Source: Gordonia zhenghanii (GTDB taxonomy: Bacteria > Actinomycetota > Actinomycetes > Mycobacteriales > Mycobacteriaceae). Taken from it: DNA of 64,000 bases. A program made the translations under genes and the position numbers. The stretch lies in NCBI RefSeq assembly GCF_021738965.1, contig NZ_JAKKOQ010000013.1:1-64000 (forward strand). The letters are read 5' to 3'. This document shows positions 37,850-49,740 of this stretch, piece after piece (position 1 is the stretch's first letter; the number at the start of each line of letters is the position of its first letter). A model generated the notes under the pieces. The model made no database searches, had not been told where the DNA came from, and saw nothing but the letters and a program-made list of their open reading frames with translations.

Positions 37850-38491
37850 CTATTTGAGTCCGTTCTCGTACGCGAAGACGACAGCCTGCGCGCGATCCCG
37901 CAGACCGAGCTTGGCGAGCACATTGCTGACGTGTGTCTTGACGGTCTGCTCGGACACGAACAGTGCGGCCGCGATCTCCGCGTTCGACTTGCCGTCGGCG
38001 ACCGTCTCGAGCACCTCGCGCTCGCGCGGCGTCAATACGTTGACCGCCGGCGACGCAGTCTTGACCGTCCTGGACGTGACGTCGGCGATCAACCGCTTCG
38101 TCACCGACGGAGCGAGGAGCGCGTCGCCGGCTGCGACGACGCGGACCGCGCGGACCAGTTCGTCGGCGGGCGCGTCCTTGAGCATGAAGCCGGACGCGCC
38201 GATCCGCAGCGCCGAGTACACATAGTCGTCGATGTCGAAGGTAGTCAGCATGAGGACGCGGGTCGACGAGCCGCTCGAAATGATCTGCTGTGCAGCCCAC
38301 AACCCGTCGCGGCGCGGCATCCGGACGTCCATCAGGACGACATCGGGTTGCAGTCGTTTGCAGACCTCGACGGCGGCGATCCCGTCCTCGGCGTCGCCGA
38401 GCACCGACACCCCGTCGGCCGCATCGAGCAGCGCAGCGAAACCGGCACGCACCATCGCCTGGTCGTCGGCGATCACCACGGTCACACTCAC
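37850..38491 (-). CDS. NarL/LuxR-type response regulator
   Basis: A 213-aa two-domain regulator. The receiver domain has VVIADDQAMVRAG and the phospho-acceptor Asp in VVLMDVRMPRRDG. The C-terminal LuxR helix-turn-helix is LTPREREVLETVADGKSNAEIA. The GTG at 38491 (VSVTVVIADD) with AGGG upstream is chosen. It is separated by 10 bp from the upstream histidine kinase gene, and the pair is certainly one system. The signal and regulon are unknown; the divergent phospholipase/hydrolase operon is an obvious candidate target. Confidence 0.93.
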   Translation of the reverse strand: MSVTVVIADDQAMVRAGFAALLDAADGVSVLGDAEDGIAAVEVCKRLQPDVVLMDVRMPRRDGLWAAQQIISSGSSTRVLMLTTFDIDDYVYSALRIGASGFMLKDAPADELVRAVRVVAAGDALLAPSVTKRLIADVTSRTVKTASPAVNVLTPREREVLETVADGKSNAEIAAALFVSEQTVKTHVSNVLAKLGLRDRAQAVVFAYENGLK

Positions 38492-38501
38492 CCGTGCAAC
38501 C

Positions 38502-39743
38502 CTAGCGGCGTCGCAGCGGGACGGTCGCGGTGACCGCGAACCCACCGGTCGCCGTCGGCTGCGCCGTCACCGTTCCGCCGACTGCGGACGCGCGTTCGGT
38601 CATCCCGACGAGGCCGTGACCGCCCCCGGGCTGCCGCACGTGGCCGGGGTCCGCAGGCGGACCGTTGACGATCGACACGACGGCCTCGTCACCCGCGTCC
38701 ACCATCCGCACGACGACGCTCGATCCGGGCGCGTGTCGGGCGGCGTTGGTGAGCGACTCTTGAACGATCCGGTAGACGGCGGTTCCGGCCGCGCCCGGTT
38801 CGCCCCAGTCCGCGACACGGTCGGCGTATTCGACGCCGACTCCGGCTGCGCGGACCTGGCCGATGAGCTCGGGCAGATCGGCGATGCCCTGCACCGGTCG
38901 GGTCGACGGCGCATCGGCGGGCCGGAGGACGCCGAGGAGTGCTCGCACCTCGTCGAGCGACTGCCGGGCGGCGTCGGCGATCGCGGTGAACTCCGCTTCG
39001 GTGGCCGCCCCGACTGTCTCCGGTTCGTCGCCTGCGGCCAACCGGTATTTCGCGGTCTGGGACATGACGACGACCATCGACATTCGGTGCGCGACCACGT
39101 CGTGCAGTTCCCGCGCGATCCGCGTCCGTTCGGCGAGGACCGCTTCCCTGGCCTGCGCAGTCTCGGTCTCGATGGCCTGCTCTTCGATCTGCCTCTGCGA
39201 CGACAGGCGGTAGCGGACGAACGCCACTCCGATCGTCGCCAGCACGAGCGCGAAGATCCAGCCGAGTCTCGCTCCCGGAACGACGCCGATCACGAGGGCG
39301 CCCGCAGTGATCGCCGCGACGAGCGGCAGTCTCGACAACGGTTGCGTGATCAACGCTGCGACCGTCATCGCGAACAGCACGAGGAACATGGGGATCGGCA
39401 TCGGGAAGTCGATCCCCGGATGCGGGACGAAGCTCGCAACCGATCCCGTGATCACCACCGTCGCCCACCCGGCGCGAACTGCCGCCGGCCCGGCGAAGAT
39501 CAACGCGATCGGTACGGACGCGGCCACCGCGAAGAACGGCAGGAGGTAGGCGGGCATCGGGTGGCTCATCGCCAGATTCGGCCAGGTGACGGCGACCATG
39601 GTCACCGCGCCGACCAGGGCGAGCCAGTTCCACCCGCTGCCGAGGTAGCGACGGAGCGCCGGGTCGGGCACCGCGTCGAAGGAGAACGCATCGAAGGAGA
39701 TGCGCCGCACGCGGGCCAAGGGTTTGAGGGACGGTCTCTTCAC
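38502..39743 (-). CDS. NarL-type sensor histidine kinase
   Basis: A 413-aa kinase. The N-terminal half has several hydrophobic segments (about residues 40-58, 64-90, 95-112, 120-150, 155-175), then a coiled stretch, the HisKA_3 dimerisation domain with phospho-accepting His in ARELHDVVAHRMSMVVVMSQ, and an HATPase domain with VQESLTNAARHAPG and GGHGLVGMTERASAVGG. No large extracellular loop is visible, so the signal may be in the membrane. Divergent from the PLA2-like gene across 166 bp. Confidence 0.92.
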   Translation of the reverse strand: MKRPSLKPLARVRRISFDAFSFDAVPDPALRRYLGSGWNWLALVGAVTMVAVTWPNLAMSHPMPAYLLPFFAVAASVPIALIFAGPAAVRAGWATVVITGSVASFVPHPGIDFPMPIPMFLVLFAMTVAALITQPLSRLPLVAAITAGALVIGVVPGARLGWIFALVLATIGVAFVRYRLSSQRQIEEQAIETETAQAREAVLAERTRIARELHDVVAHRMSMVVVMSQTAKYRLAAGDEPETVGAATEAEFTAIADAARQSLDEVRALLGVLRPADAPSTRPVQGIADLPELIGQVRAAGVGVEYADRVADWGEPGAAGTAVYRIVQESLTNAARHAPGSSVVVRMVDAGDEAVVSIVNGPPADPGHVRQPGGGHGLVGMTERASAVGGTVTAQPTATGGFAVTATVPLRRR

Positions 39744-39909
39744 GTTGTCGACGGTAGGGTGGACGACGGCGTGGACGCCTCCCCCACAGGATGGAGATCG
39801 TTCCGGTACTGACGGGTGACGGCATCGTCACAGACCACCGAGAGGTAGGGGGCGGTAATCGTTTCTGCGGGCGATCCCGATGGGTGTCGCCGGTTGCGAC
39901 GGTAAGTCC

Positions 39910-40530
39910 ATGACCACGAAAACCGCTTCGACCACCCTACTTCGCCGTGCCGTCCGACGTCTCGGCGTCGGCCTGGCCATCGCCTTCCTGGCCCTCCTCG
40001 TCCTCGGTGGCGCAGGCGTCGCATCAGTCGTCGCCGCATCACCTCCGCGGGTCGGCCCGATCGCGAACGACGTCGATCGCGATATCGCCGATCTCGTCGG
40101 CACCTCCCCCGAGGACGCGCTCACCCACCTGCCTGCCGGATTCGAGTCGGCGATGGGATACCGACCGGTGCTGCAGGACTCTCGACCGGTCAACCCGGCG
40201 GGGTCGTGCTCGTCACCGGTCTCGCTGCCTACGAGCTTCGAGCCTGCATGCCGCGCCCACGATTTCGGCTACGACCTGCTCCGATTCGGTACTAAGACCG
40301 GCCATCCGGCGTCGCCCTGGGCACGCCGCGCGCTCGACGCGATGCTCGTCGACGCCATGCACGATTCATGCACAGATCCCCTGTGCGAAGCCGCTGCCAC
40401 CGTCGCCGACGGTGGTCTCACTGTCAACTCATGGCGCCAGCAGTGGCGAGCGCCGGAACGTGAGTCGACCTCCGACCTTCTTTCGACCGCGACGTTGCGC
40501 GTGGTCGAGTCGGTCGGAACCAAGCCGTGA
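39910..40530 (+). CDS. Membrane-anchored prokaryotic phospholipase-A2-like protein
   Basis: A 206-aa protein with an N-terminal membrane helix or uncleaved signal (about residues 18-43), then a small domain carrying the phospholipase A2 active-site motif ACRAHDFGYDLL with His117 and Asp118. Cys100 and Cys114 flank the motif, and Cys154 and Cys159 form a second likely pair. The pattern matches secreted actinomycete PLA2 enzymes (PF09056 type), which release fatty acids from phospholipids. Start at ATG 39910. The stop overlaps the GTG of the next gene by 4 bp, so the two are co-translated. Confidence 0.78.
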   Translation: MTTKTASTTLLRRAVRRLGVGLAIAFLALLVLGGAGVASVVAASPPRVGPIANDVDRDIADLVGTSPEDALTHLPAGFESAMGYRPVLQDSRPVNPAGSCSSPVSLPTSFEPACRAHDFGYDLLRFGTKTGHPASPWARRALDAMLVDAMHDSCTDPLCEAAATVADGGLTVNSWRQQWRAPERESTSDLLSTATLRVVESVGTKP

Positions 40531-41732
40531 GCCGCCACGTTCATCCCGCGGTCGTCGTCGGCGGCGTTCTCGGATGGGCGGTGACCCTGTCACCGGGCCA
40601 ACTGCCACGACCAGCACTGCTCCTCGCCGTCGTCGGCACCGTGCTCGCACTGGTCGGCATGGGAATCGGCAGGCTCGTCGCGGCCCTCGCACCGGGCCGT
40701 CGTGCGAGCCGGGAGTTCCTCACCGGAACAGCCGTCGCCGCCTGCGGACTCCTCATCGGCGCCCTGTGGTGGCAGACCCAGACGTCGGCAGACGTCGCCG
40801 CGTCGCCTCCGGGGATCGGGTGGGCCGCCACAATCGGCGGCGTCCCACTACTCGTCGCCTGCGCGGTGGTCTTCGTGCCCGCGCGGTGGTGGACGGTCGG
40901 CGCCCTGGTCGCCGCCTTCACCGCTGCGTTCATGGTGGGGCCGACGGCCCAGGCGAACGCCGCCCCGAACGTCCCCGATGATCCGAAGCTCTCGTACTCG
41001 CTTCTCAGTCCGAAGACACTCGACACGCGTGCTCACGAGCTCGTCGACGAGTGGGTCGCCTCGGACGGACTCGACCAGGACGCCGTCGTGATCGCGGTTC
41101 CGACCGGGTCCGGATGGATCGACTCCACAGCACTCGACGGATTCGCCCGACGCTTCGACGGATCGATCCGCTTTCTCGCGATGCAGTACTCCGACGTTCC
41201 GTCCTGGCAGGCCTATGTCCGATCCCCCGAAAGCGCAGGCCAGAGCGCCATCGCCATTCTTCGGGCACTCGACGGACGGTCGGCGTCCACACCCACTCCG
41301 CCCCCGGTGTACCTCTACGGGCAGAGCCTCGGCGCGATCGGAGCCGATACCGCTCGGGCGTGGGCGGTACGCAACGGCGTCGACGTCGCCGGAACCGTCC
41401 TGTCCGGGGCTCCTGCCGGAAGCGTCGAATCACTGCCCGACTGTGCACCCCGAGTCAGCATCGCGAACGCCACCGACCCCGTCGCCGACTTCCAGACGTC
41501 GCTGCTGTGGCGACCGCCGCACCACGCGGACGGCACCCAGACCGTCGGAGCGAGACCGTCGGTGCGAGCGCCGTGGACGCCTGTGGCGTCGTTCATCGGG
41601 ACCGCGCTCGACCTGGCCGTCTCCTTGGACGGCCCGGTCGGCAGCGGACACCACTACGGCGTCGAACAGGGCCTATCGGTCGCCGAGATGCCGTCAGGCT
41701 GTCAGGCGATCGGGCCGCGAGCGGCCTCGTAG
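40527..41732 (+). CDS. Membrane alpha/beta-hydrolase (Abhydrolase_9 type)
   Basis: A 401-aa protein. Four hydrophobic segments in residues 5-145 (for example [19 protein letters not shown] and [14 protein letters not shown]) precede a C-terminal alpha/beta-hydrolase domain with nucleophile elbow [11 protein letters not shown] (Ser267) and the stretch [19 protein letters not shown]. This matches PF10081-type actinobacterial proteins whose substrates are unknown, probably lipids or esters. It is coupled to the PLA2-like gene, which supports lipid turnover. Its last 31 bp overlap the end of gatA on the other strand. Confidence 0.85.
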   Translation: MSRHVHPAVVVGGVLGWAVTLSPGQLPRPALLLAVVGTVLALVGMGIGRLVAALAPGRRASREFLTGTAVAACGLLIGALWWQTQTSADVAASPPGIGWAATIGGVPLLVACAVVFVPARWWTVGALVAAFTAAFMVGPTAQANAAPNVPDDPKLSYSLLSPKTLDTRAHELVDEWVASDGLDQDAVVIAVPTGSGWIDSTALDGFARRFDGSIRFLAMQYSDVPSWQAYVRSPESAGQSAIAILRALDGRSASTPTPPPVYLYGQSLGAIGADTARAWAVRNGVDVAGTVLSGAPAGSVESLPDCAPRVSIANATDPVADFQTSLLWRPPHHADGTQTVGARPSVRAPWTPVASFIGTALDLAVSLDGPVGSGHHYGVEQGLSVAEMPSGCQAIGPRAAS

Positions 41733-43201
41733 GCCGCGCCGACCCGGTACAGGCGGTCGTCGGCGAGAGCCGGAGCCATGATCTGCAGACCGACCGGCAG
41801 GACCGATCCCCCGTCGCTCGCGGTGCCCGACGGCACCGACATGGCTGCGGTTCCGGCGAGGTTCACCGGCAGCGTGCACAGGTCGAACAGGTACATGGCC
41901 AGCGGATCGTCGACCTTCTCACCGAGCTTGAACGCGGTGGTCGGCGTCGTCGGCGAGATCAGGACGTCGACGTCCTGGTACGCCTTCGCGAAGTCCTGGG
42001 CGATCAGCGTTCGGACCTTCTGCGCTTGACCGTAGTAGGCGTCGTAGTAGCCGGAGCTGAGTGCGTACGTGCCGATCATGATGCGGCGCTTGACCTCTGG
42101 CCCGAACCCGGCAGCGCGGGTGAGTGCCATGACCTCGTCTGCACTGTGCGTGCCGTCGTCACCGACGCGCAAGCCGTACCGCATCGCGTCGAACCGTGCG
42201 AGGTTGCTGGACACCTCGGACGGCAGGATCAGGTAGTAGGCGCCGAGCGCGTACGAGAAGCTCGGGCAGTCGACCTCGACGATCGTCGCGCCGAGCGAAG
42301 TGAGTGTCTCGCAGGCCTTCTGGAACGATTCGAGCACACCGGCCTGGTAGCCGTCGCCCTGCAACTGCTTGACGACGCCGATGCGGACACCGGTCAGATC
42401 CTTGTTCGCACCCTCGCGTGCCGCCCCGACGACGTCCGGGATCGGTGCGTCGATCGACGTCGAGTCGCGCGGGTCGTGCCCGGCGATCACCTCGTGCAGG
42501 AGGGCCGTGTCGAGCACCGTACGACCACACGGACCGCCCTGGTCCAACGACGATGCGCACGCGACGAGTCCGTACCGCGACACGGTGCCGTACGTGGGCT
42601 TCACGCCGACCGTCGCGGTGACGGCGGCGGGCTGGCGGATCGAGCCGCCGGTGTCGGTGCCGATCGCCAGCGGAGCCTGGTGGGAGGCGAGCGCTGCCGC
42701 GCTGCCGCCGCCCGAACCGCCCGGGATGCGCTCGACGTCCCACGGGTTGCGGGTCACCTGGTAGGCGGAGTTCTCGGTCGAACTGCCCATCGCGAACTCG
42801 TCCATGTTGGTCTTGCCGAGGATCGGGATGCCCGCCTCGCGCAGACGTCGCGTGAGCGTCGCGTCGTACGGCGACACCCAGCCTTCGAGGATCTTGGAGC
42901 CGCACGTCGTCGGAGCGTCGGTCGTCGTGAAGACGTCTTTCAACGCGATCGGGACGCCGGTGAGAGCACTCGGTGCCTGGCCTGCAGCGATCGTCTCGTC
43001 GGCTGCGCGGGCGGCGTCGAGAGCCTCGGTTGCTCCGACGTGCAGGAACGCACCGAGTCGGTCGTCGATCTCGGCGATCCGGTCCAGATGCGCTTGCGTC
43101 ACCTCGACGGACGACAATTCACGGGACGCGATCTTGGCGGCCAGATCGGCAGCCGACAGCCCGGTGATCTCGCCCGCGGCGCGGGTACTGGTCTCGGTCA
43201 C
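41702..43201 (-). CDS. gatA: Glutamyl-tRNA(Gln) amidotransferase subunit A
   Basis: GatA, 499 aa, amidase-signature enzyme releasing ammonia from glutamine. The Ser-cisSer-Lys triad is in [12 protein letters not shown] (Lys), [12 protein letters not shown] (cis-Ser) and [12 protein letters not shown] (nucleophile Ser). The GTG start abuts the gatC stop with no gap. Its 3' end overlaps the convergent hydrolase gene by 31 bp. Confidence 0.97.
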   Translation of the reverse strand: MTETSTRAAGEITGLSAADLAAKIASRELSSVEVTQAHLDRIAEIDDRLGAFLHVGATEALDAARAADETIAAGQAPSALTGVPIALKDVFTTTDAPTTCGSKILEGWVSPYDATLTRRLREAGIPILGKTNMDEFAMGSSTENSAYQVTRNPWDVERIPGGSGGGSAAALASHQAPLAIGTDTGGSIRQPAAVTATVGVKPTYGTVSRYGLVACASSLDQGGPCGRTVLDTALLHEVIAGHDPRDSTSIDAPIPDVVGAAREGANKDLTGVRIGVVKQLQGDGYQAGVLESFQKACETLTSLGATIVEVDCPSFSYALGAYYLILPSEVSSNLARFDAMRYGLRVGDDGTHSADEVMALTRAAGFGPEVKRRIMIGTYALSSGYYDAYYGQAQKVRTLIAQDFAKAYQDVDVLISPTTPTTAFKLGEKVDDPLAMYLFDLCTLPVNLAGTAAMSVPSGTASDGGSVLPVGLQIMAPALADDRLYRVGAAYEAARGPIA

Positions 43202-43525
43202 TTATTCCTCCCCGAGGATCTGCGGTACGGCGAAACGGTCTTGTTCGACGGCAGGCGCCCCCGACAGCGCCTGATCCGGCGTGAGGCCGGGCACGACGGA
43301 GTCCGGGCGCAGAACGTTCTGCAGGTCGGCCGGGTGAGCGGTCGGCGGGACGTCGTCGGCTGCCACTTCGGCGACCTGGGCGACGTGGGTCAGGATGGAG
43401 TCGAGTTGACCCGCGTACTGGTCGAGTTCGTCATCGGTCAGCGCGAGGCGCGACAGCCGGGCAAGGTGTGCGACCTCGTCACGGCTGATCGCCGGTGACG
43501 TTGCGGACTCCGATTCGGTGGGCAT
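43202..43525 (-). CDS. gatC: Glutamyl-tRNA(Gln) amidotransferase subunit C
   Basis: GatC, 107 aa, the small belt subunit that holds GatA and GatB together. It has [22 protein letters not shown] and ends with [28 protein letters not shown]. The start MPTESES at 43525 gives the normal length; the longer frame to 43732 crosses the divergent ybjQ start region and has no family match. Operon with gatA. Confidence 0.95.
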   Translation of the reverse strand: MPTESESATSPAISRDEVAHLARLSRLALTDDELDQYAGQLDSILTHVAQVAEVAADDVPPTAHPADLQNVLRPDSVVPGLTPDQALSGAPAVEQDRFAVPQILGEE

Positions 43526-43706
43526 CGCGAATGACCCTTTCTCGCCTGCGGGATGGACTGCCTCAAGGGTATGCGAGACGCGCGCCGATGCCGCAGTCGC
43601 CTCCGCTTGATCCCCCGACTCGGCCGGTTTCATTGCCGAGCCGGTCGGTGCGATGGCGATCGGCGTGCTTTCTCGGTGGCCTCGACGGCGCGTGCGAAGT
43701 AGCGTG

Positions 43707-44090
43707 ATGGACATGATCATCGTCACCACCAACGAACTTCCCGGTTACCGGATCGAGCACGTGTTCGGCGAGTGCTTCGGCCTCACGGTGCGGTCGCGCC
43801 ATATCGGGTCGAACATCGGTGCGGGTCTGAAGTCCTTGGCCGGTGGCGAGTTGCGCGGCATCACGCAGTTGCTGCACGAGTGCCGTCAGGAAGCGTTGAG
43901 CCGGTTGGCGACCGAGGCTCAGGGACGCGGGGCGAACGCTGTCCTCGCGTTCCGTTTCGAGACCACCGAGTACGCGGGCGGCGGCGGTGTCGAGGTCTGC
44001 GCGTATGGGACTGCGGTCGGCGTCAGCGCGGTGGCGGGCGGACCGCCGGTGCCGAACCAGCCGATCCCTCAGCCCGCTCCTCAGCAGTAG
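43707..44090 (+). CDS. YbjQ/DUF74 family protein
   Basis: About 127 aa. The YbjQ core is clear: [30 protein letters not shown], then [22 protein letters not shown] and [11 protein letters not shown], followed by a Gly- then Pro/Gln-rich tail. Members form pentamers, and metal binding has been proposed but not shown. ATG 43713 is an alternative start. It is divergent from gatC and followed 6 bp later by the ACT-domain gene. Confidence 0.86.
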   Translation: MDMIIVTTNELPGYRIEHVFGECFGLTVRSRHIGSNIGAGLKSLAGGELRGITQLLHECRQEALSRLATEAQGRGANAVLAFRFETTEYAGGGGVEVCAYGTAVGVSAVAGGPPVPNQPIPQPAPQQ

Positions 44091-44096
44091 ACGGCG

Positions 44097-44747
44097 GTGT
44101 CGTACTTACTCCGCCTCCGCCTCTCCGACCGACCCGGCAGCCTCGGCATGCTCGCGGTCGAGTTGGGCGCGGTCGGCGCAGACATCAGGTCCCTGGAAGT
44201 GATCGAGCGCGGCGACGGCTACGCGATCGACGACATCGTCGTCGAACTCCCGTCGACGTCGCTGCCCGACACCTTGATCACCGCGGCGCAGAACGTGCAC
44301 GATGTGCGCGTCGAGTCGCTGCGCCCGTTCTCTGATGTGCTCGACACACACCTGGAACTCGAATTGATCGACGTGGTCGCCGCGGCGGGCTCCGACCGGC
44401 TGCAGGTCCTCGTCGATCACTCGCCCCGAGTGCTTCGCGCCTCGTGGGCGATGGTCGTCGCCAAGCCCGGCACCGATGTGTTGAGGTTGTTCGCGAGTTC
44501 GGGTGCGCCCGAGACGCCCTTGGAGCGCGCCGACTGGTTGCCGCTGGAGTCCGCCCAGGGATTCGCCTCCGACAACGACTGGGTTCCCGACGTCTGGCGC
44601 GACATGGACACGACGCTGGCCGCGGCCCCGCTCGGCGACGGCGCCAAAGCATTGCTGCTCGGCCGTACCGGTGGCCCCGAGTTCCGGCCGTCCGAGGTCG
44701 CGCGGCTCGGCTACCTCACCGGAATCATCTCGACTGTCATCCCGTAG
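44097..44747 (+). CDS. ACT-domain regulatory protein (Rv3013-like)
   Basis: A 216-aa protein with an N-terminal ACT domain (LLRLRLSDRPGSLGMLAVELGAVGADIRSLEVIE), a middle segment VRVESLRPFSDVLDTHLELELID and a C-terminal GAF-like part (DTTLAAAPLGDGAKALLLGRTGGPEF). It is the size and place of Rv3013, between gatC and ligA. ACT domains bind amino acids; the ligand and output are unknown. GTG start at 44097. Confidence 0.86.
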   Translation: MSYLLRLRLSDRPGSLGMLAVELGAVGADIRSLEVIERGDGYAIDDIVVELPSTSLPDTLITAAQNVHDVRVESLRPFSDVLDTHLELELIDVVAAAGSDRLQVLVDHSPRVLRASWAMVVAKPGTDVLRLFASSGAPETPLERADWLPLESAQGFASDNDWVPDVWRDMDTTLAAAPLGDGAKALLLGRTGGPEFRPSEVARLGYLTGIISTVIP

Positions 44748-44775
44748 ACCTGAGAGGTCAGTCCTGTCCGCCTGA

Positions 44776-46899
<2,124 letters not shown>

Positions 46900-46935
46900 T
46901 TAACGCAGGCCTACGACACCGGTTACCCTGGCGGA

Positions 46936-47322
46936 ATGGGGCACCCAATCATGTTCGACGACGCCGATCCGATCCTCGTGCAGGTCCGCAGCCGAGCTCT
47001 CGCGCTCCCCGAGGCGACGGAGAAGGTCGCGCACGGTCGGCCGACGTTCCGGTGCGGCAAGATGTTCGCGATGTACGGCGGAGCGCGGAAGGGCGAGACC
47101 CGGGTCCGCCTGGACAACGCTCTCCTGTTCATCCCGGACCCCGGTGAACGCGAAGCCCTCGTCCAAGACGGCAGGTTCTTCGTGCCCGCTTATGTGGGCG
47201 CCTACGGCTGGCTCGGCATCGATCTCGCCGACGACCGTGACTGGGCTGAAGTCACCGAACTGCTGGACGCGTCGTTCCGCCAAATCGCCCCCAAACGTGC
47301 GATCGCAGTGTTGGACGGCTGA
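46936..47322 (+). CDS. MmcQ/YjbR family protein
   Basis: A 128-aa protein of the YjbR/CyaY-like double-wing DNA-binding-like fold: LPEATEKVAHGRPTFRCGKMFAMYGG, then FVPAYVGAYGWLGIDLADDRDWAEVTELLDASFRQIAPKR split by an insert. The function is not known for this family. The frame is open 300 bp upstream inside ligA, but similarity begins at MGHPIMFDD (46936). ATG 46951 is an alternative. Confidence 0.85.
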   Translation: MGHPIMFDDADPILVQVRSRALALPEATEKVAHGRPTFRCGKMFAMYGGARKGETRVRLDNALLFIPDPGEREALVQDGRFFVPAYVGAYGWLGIDLADDRDWAEVTELLDASFRQIAPKRAIAVLDG

Positions 47323-47410
47323 CCGCGCGGTCGCCGACTTGCGCCACGGGCTTCGACTCGCTTCGCTCGCTCAACCAACTACAAGCAGCGCGACTTGAGC
47401 GCTTTCCCTG

Positions 47411-47510
47411 CTGATCGAGCGTCCCCCTGCCGATCGAGCGTTTTCCCTGCCGGTCGAGCGTTTTCCCTGCCGGTCGAGCGTTTTCCCTGCCGGTCGAGCG
47501 TTTTCCCTGC
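47411..47510. repeat. 20-bp tandem repeat, five copies
   Basis: Five units of 20 bp. The last three are identical (CGGTCGAGCGTTTTCCCTGC at 47451, 47471 and 47491) and the first two are diverged. Each unit contains GGTCGAGCG, part of the dispersed repeat core. It lies after the yjbR-like gene; upstream (47347-47377) is another related element (TTCGACTCGCTTCGCTCGC). Confidence 0.9.
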
Positions 47511-47511
47511 C

Positions 47512-47589
47512 GGGGGGGGGGGGGGGGGGCCCCCCCCCCCCCCCCCCCCGCCCCCCGGCCGCGGGGGGCGCCCCCCCGGCCGGGGGGGG
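47512..47589. other. Poly-G/poly-C low-complexity tract, probable assembly artefact
   Basis: Eighteen G (47512-47529) are followed by twenty C (47530-47549), then mixed G/C blocks to 47589, with no A or T. It directly follows the 20-bp tandem repeat. Runs like this are not seen elsewhere in the window and are typical of two-colour sequencing failure inside a repeat. Nothing is encoded here, and the true length of the repeat is unknown. Confidence 0.8.
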
Positions 47590-47614
47590 AGAAGAGGCTC
47601 GACCAGCGGCAGGT

Positions 47615-48640
47615 CTACAGGGCGTCCGGGTCTTGAGCCAGGAGCTCGGCCGACTCGGCAGCGAGGCGCAGTGCTGACGCGGCCCACTCCGGGGGCGCAT
47701 CGGCCAGACCGGAACTCGGGGTGACGATGATGTTGTCGCGCAACACAGTTCGATCCAACCCGATCTCGTCGATGACCACGGCCATCCGCTGAGCTGTCTC
47801 CTCGGCGGTCGGAAGCACCCGCGGTCGGGACGACGGGACGACGCCGGCCAGCATGATGCCGCCGCCGTCGAGGTACTCCCCCATCGAGTCCCTGTCGGCA
47901 TCCGACAGCGGACGGGCGAGGTCGACTGTCACCGCGTACGAACTCAAGAGCGGGCGCACCTGAGAATTGGGGCGGGGGCCTGCGCTGAGGATCATTGGGC
48001 GACCGATCCTCGACGCCATCTCCTCGAGTCGCTGTGCCACGAGCGATGCAGGCACCGGCCGGATCGTGTCGAGCCGGGTCAGCGGCGGCACAGTCCCGTT
48101 CACGACAGCGTCGAGGTCTGGCTCGTCCACTTGAACGACGACCCGCGCGCCGAGGCGGCGCTCCACGTCGCTGACGTGCTCAGACAGCCCGTCCGACATC
48201 GACGCGACGACGTCTCGAACAGCCCCGTGATCGCGAATCATCTTGTGCCCGCTGCGCAACTCGACCTGGGCCGCATAGCTGAACGGGCCGCACACCTGCA
48301 CTTTCAGCAGGCGGCCGGTACCGATCAGCCCTTCGGTCTCCCAGTGCTCCTCCACGGCGTCGAGATCCCAGGCCAGGAAGTCGTTGGCGCGGCGCATCGC
48401 CGAACCGGGGTGCGACGTCAGCCGGTACACGTCGTGCACCATCTCGAACGGCATGTCGATCAGTACGGCGCCTGCCCGCCCGACGGGATCCGCGCCTACT
48501 CCGCGACTCGGCAACTCCGGAAGGAACGCGAAGTCCGTCTCGCCGGACACGATCCGGACGGCCTCGGTCGGGTCGGTGCCAGGCATGGGGCCCAGCCCGG
48601 TCCCCAGACCGGAGGGCATGCCCTCGGCGCGGAGACTCAC
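47615..48640 (-). CDS. MetE-like (cobalamin-independent methionine synthase C-terminal) protein
   Basis: About 341 aa, one UROD/MetE-like barrel as in Rv3015c and much shorter than true MetE. Visible are [19 protein letters not shown], the substrate-like segment [37 protein letters not shown] and the C-terminal [15 protein letters not shown]. Zinc ligands of full MetE are not clearly conserved, so methionine synthesis is uncertain. The GTG at 48640 overlaps the mnmA stop by 4 bp; ATG 48619 is an alternative. Co-transcribed with iscS and mnmA. Confidence 0.86.
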   Translation of the reverse strand: MSLRAEGMPSGLGTGLGPMPGTDPTEAVRIVSGETDFAFLPELPSRGVGADPVGRAGAVLIDMPFEMVHDVYRLTSHPGSAMRRANDFLAWDLDAVEEHWETEGLIGTGRLLKVQVCGPFSYAAQVELRSGHKMIRDHGAVRDVVASMSDGLSEHVSDVERRLGARVVVQVDEPDLDAVVNGTVPPLTRLDTIRPVPASLVAQRLEEMASRIGRPMILSAGPRPNSQVRPLLSSYAVTVDLARPLSDADRDSMGEYLDGGGIMLAGVVPSSRPRVLPTAEETAQRMAVVIDEIGLDRTVLRDNIIVTPSSGLADAPPEWAASALRLAAESAELLAQDPDAL

Positions 48641-49740
48641 CCGGCCGACTCGACGGTGTCTGCGATCCGTCCGCAGCCCAGCACCAAGTCGCCGTTCGTG
48701 TCGTCGGCCGCATACAGGACTGCGGCCTGTCCGCGGGCGACGCCGCGCAACGGTTGGCGGAGGTCGATCCGCATCGCCGGTCGGTCGTCCACCTCGATCG
48801 GTGTCGCGACCGCCGGAGCCAGTCCGCCGTGCGCACGCACCTGCACCGTGCACTCAATCGGCCCGTCCGGGGTGACGCCGCTGGTCCAGATCACCTTGGT
48901 CGCAGTCATGGCCGACACGTCCAAATCGGTGGCCGGTCCGACGGTGACCGTCCCGGACTCCGGGTCGATCCCCGTCACATAGCGCGGTGCGCCGTCGGAC
49001 GCCGGAGCCTCGACGCCGAGGCCCTTGCGCTGACCGATCGTGAAACCGTGGACGCCTTCGTGGTCGGCGAGCTTCTCGCCGGTCGACGAATCGACCACCG
49101 CTCCGGGCCGCACACCGATTCGTGCACCGAGGAACGCACGGGTGTCGCCGGACGGGATGAAGCAGATGTCGTGCGAGTCCGGCTTGTTCGCGACGGCGAG
49201 GCCACGACGCTCGGCCTCGTCCCGGATCTGCGGCTTCGGGGTGTCGCCGATCGGGAACATCGCCCGCGACAGCTGCTGGTGGTCGAGGACTGCCAGGACG
49301 TACGACTGGTCTTTGTCCTCGTCGACCGCGCGCCGCAGTTCACCGTTCACCAGCCGCGCGTAGTGGCCGGTCGCGAGTGCGTCGAATCCGAGAGCCTCAG
49401 CGCGTTCGGCGAGCGCCGAGAACTTGATCTTCTCGTTGCACGAGAGGCACGGGTTCGGGGTCTCGCCCGCCGCATACGATGCGACGAACTCGTCGATGAC
49501 GTCCTCTTTGAATCGGTCGGCGAAGTCCCACACGTAGAACGGGATGCCCAGAACGTCGGCGGCGCGACGTGCGTCGTCGGCGTCCTCGCGCGAGCAGCAC
49601 CCGCGCGAGCCCGTCCGCAGCGCGCCCGGGGCCGTCGACAGCGCAAGGTGCACACCGACCACGTCGTGGCCTGCCTCCACCGCGCGTGCAGCGGCGACCG
49701 CAGAGTCGACGCCACCGCTCATCGCAGCAAGAACCCGCAT
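48637..49740 (-). CDS. mnmA: tRNA-specific 2-thiouridylase
   Basis: MnmA/TrmU, 367 aa, puts sulfur on U34 of tRNA-Lys, -Glu and -Gln. The PP-loop ATP motif is [18 protein letters not shown], and the two catalytic Cys are in [12 protein letters not shown] and [12 protein letters not shown]. The start [10 protein letters not shown] (49740) overlaps the stop of the cysteine desulfurase gene by one base (TAATG), so sulfur donor and thiolase are coupled. The longer frame to 49971 is inside the desulfurase gene and is not real. Confidence 0.97.
   Translation of the reverse strand: MRVLAAMSGGVDSAVAAARAVEAGHDVVGVHLALSTAPGALRTGSRGCCSREDADDARRAADVLGIPFYVWDFADRFKEDVIDEFVASYAAGETPNPCLSCNEKIKFSALAERAEALGFDALATGHYARLVNGELRRAVDEDKDQSYVLAVLDHQQLSRAMFPIGDTPKPQIRDEAERRGLAVANKPDSHDICFIPSGDTRAFLGARIGVRPGAVVDSSTGEKLADHEGVHGFTIGQRKGLGVEAPASDGAPRYVTGIDPESGTVTVGPATDLDVSAMTATKVIWTSGVTPDGPIECTVQVRAHGGLAPAVATPIEVDDRPAMRIDLRQPLRGVARGQAAVLYAADDTNGDLVLGCGRIADTVESAG

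Noticed and set aside
47411..47510. Possible CRISPR-like array at the 20-bp repeats
   Set aside because: No spacers; units are directly adjacent and derived from the dispersed repeat.
47512..47589. Functional G-quadruplex or i-motif element
   Set aside because: The abrupt pure G then pure C runs look like technical failure rather than an evolved motif.
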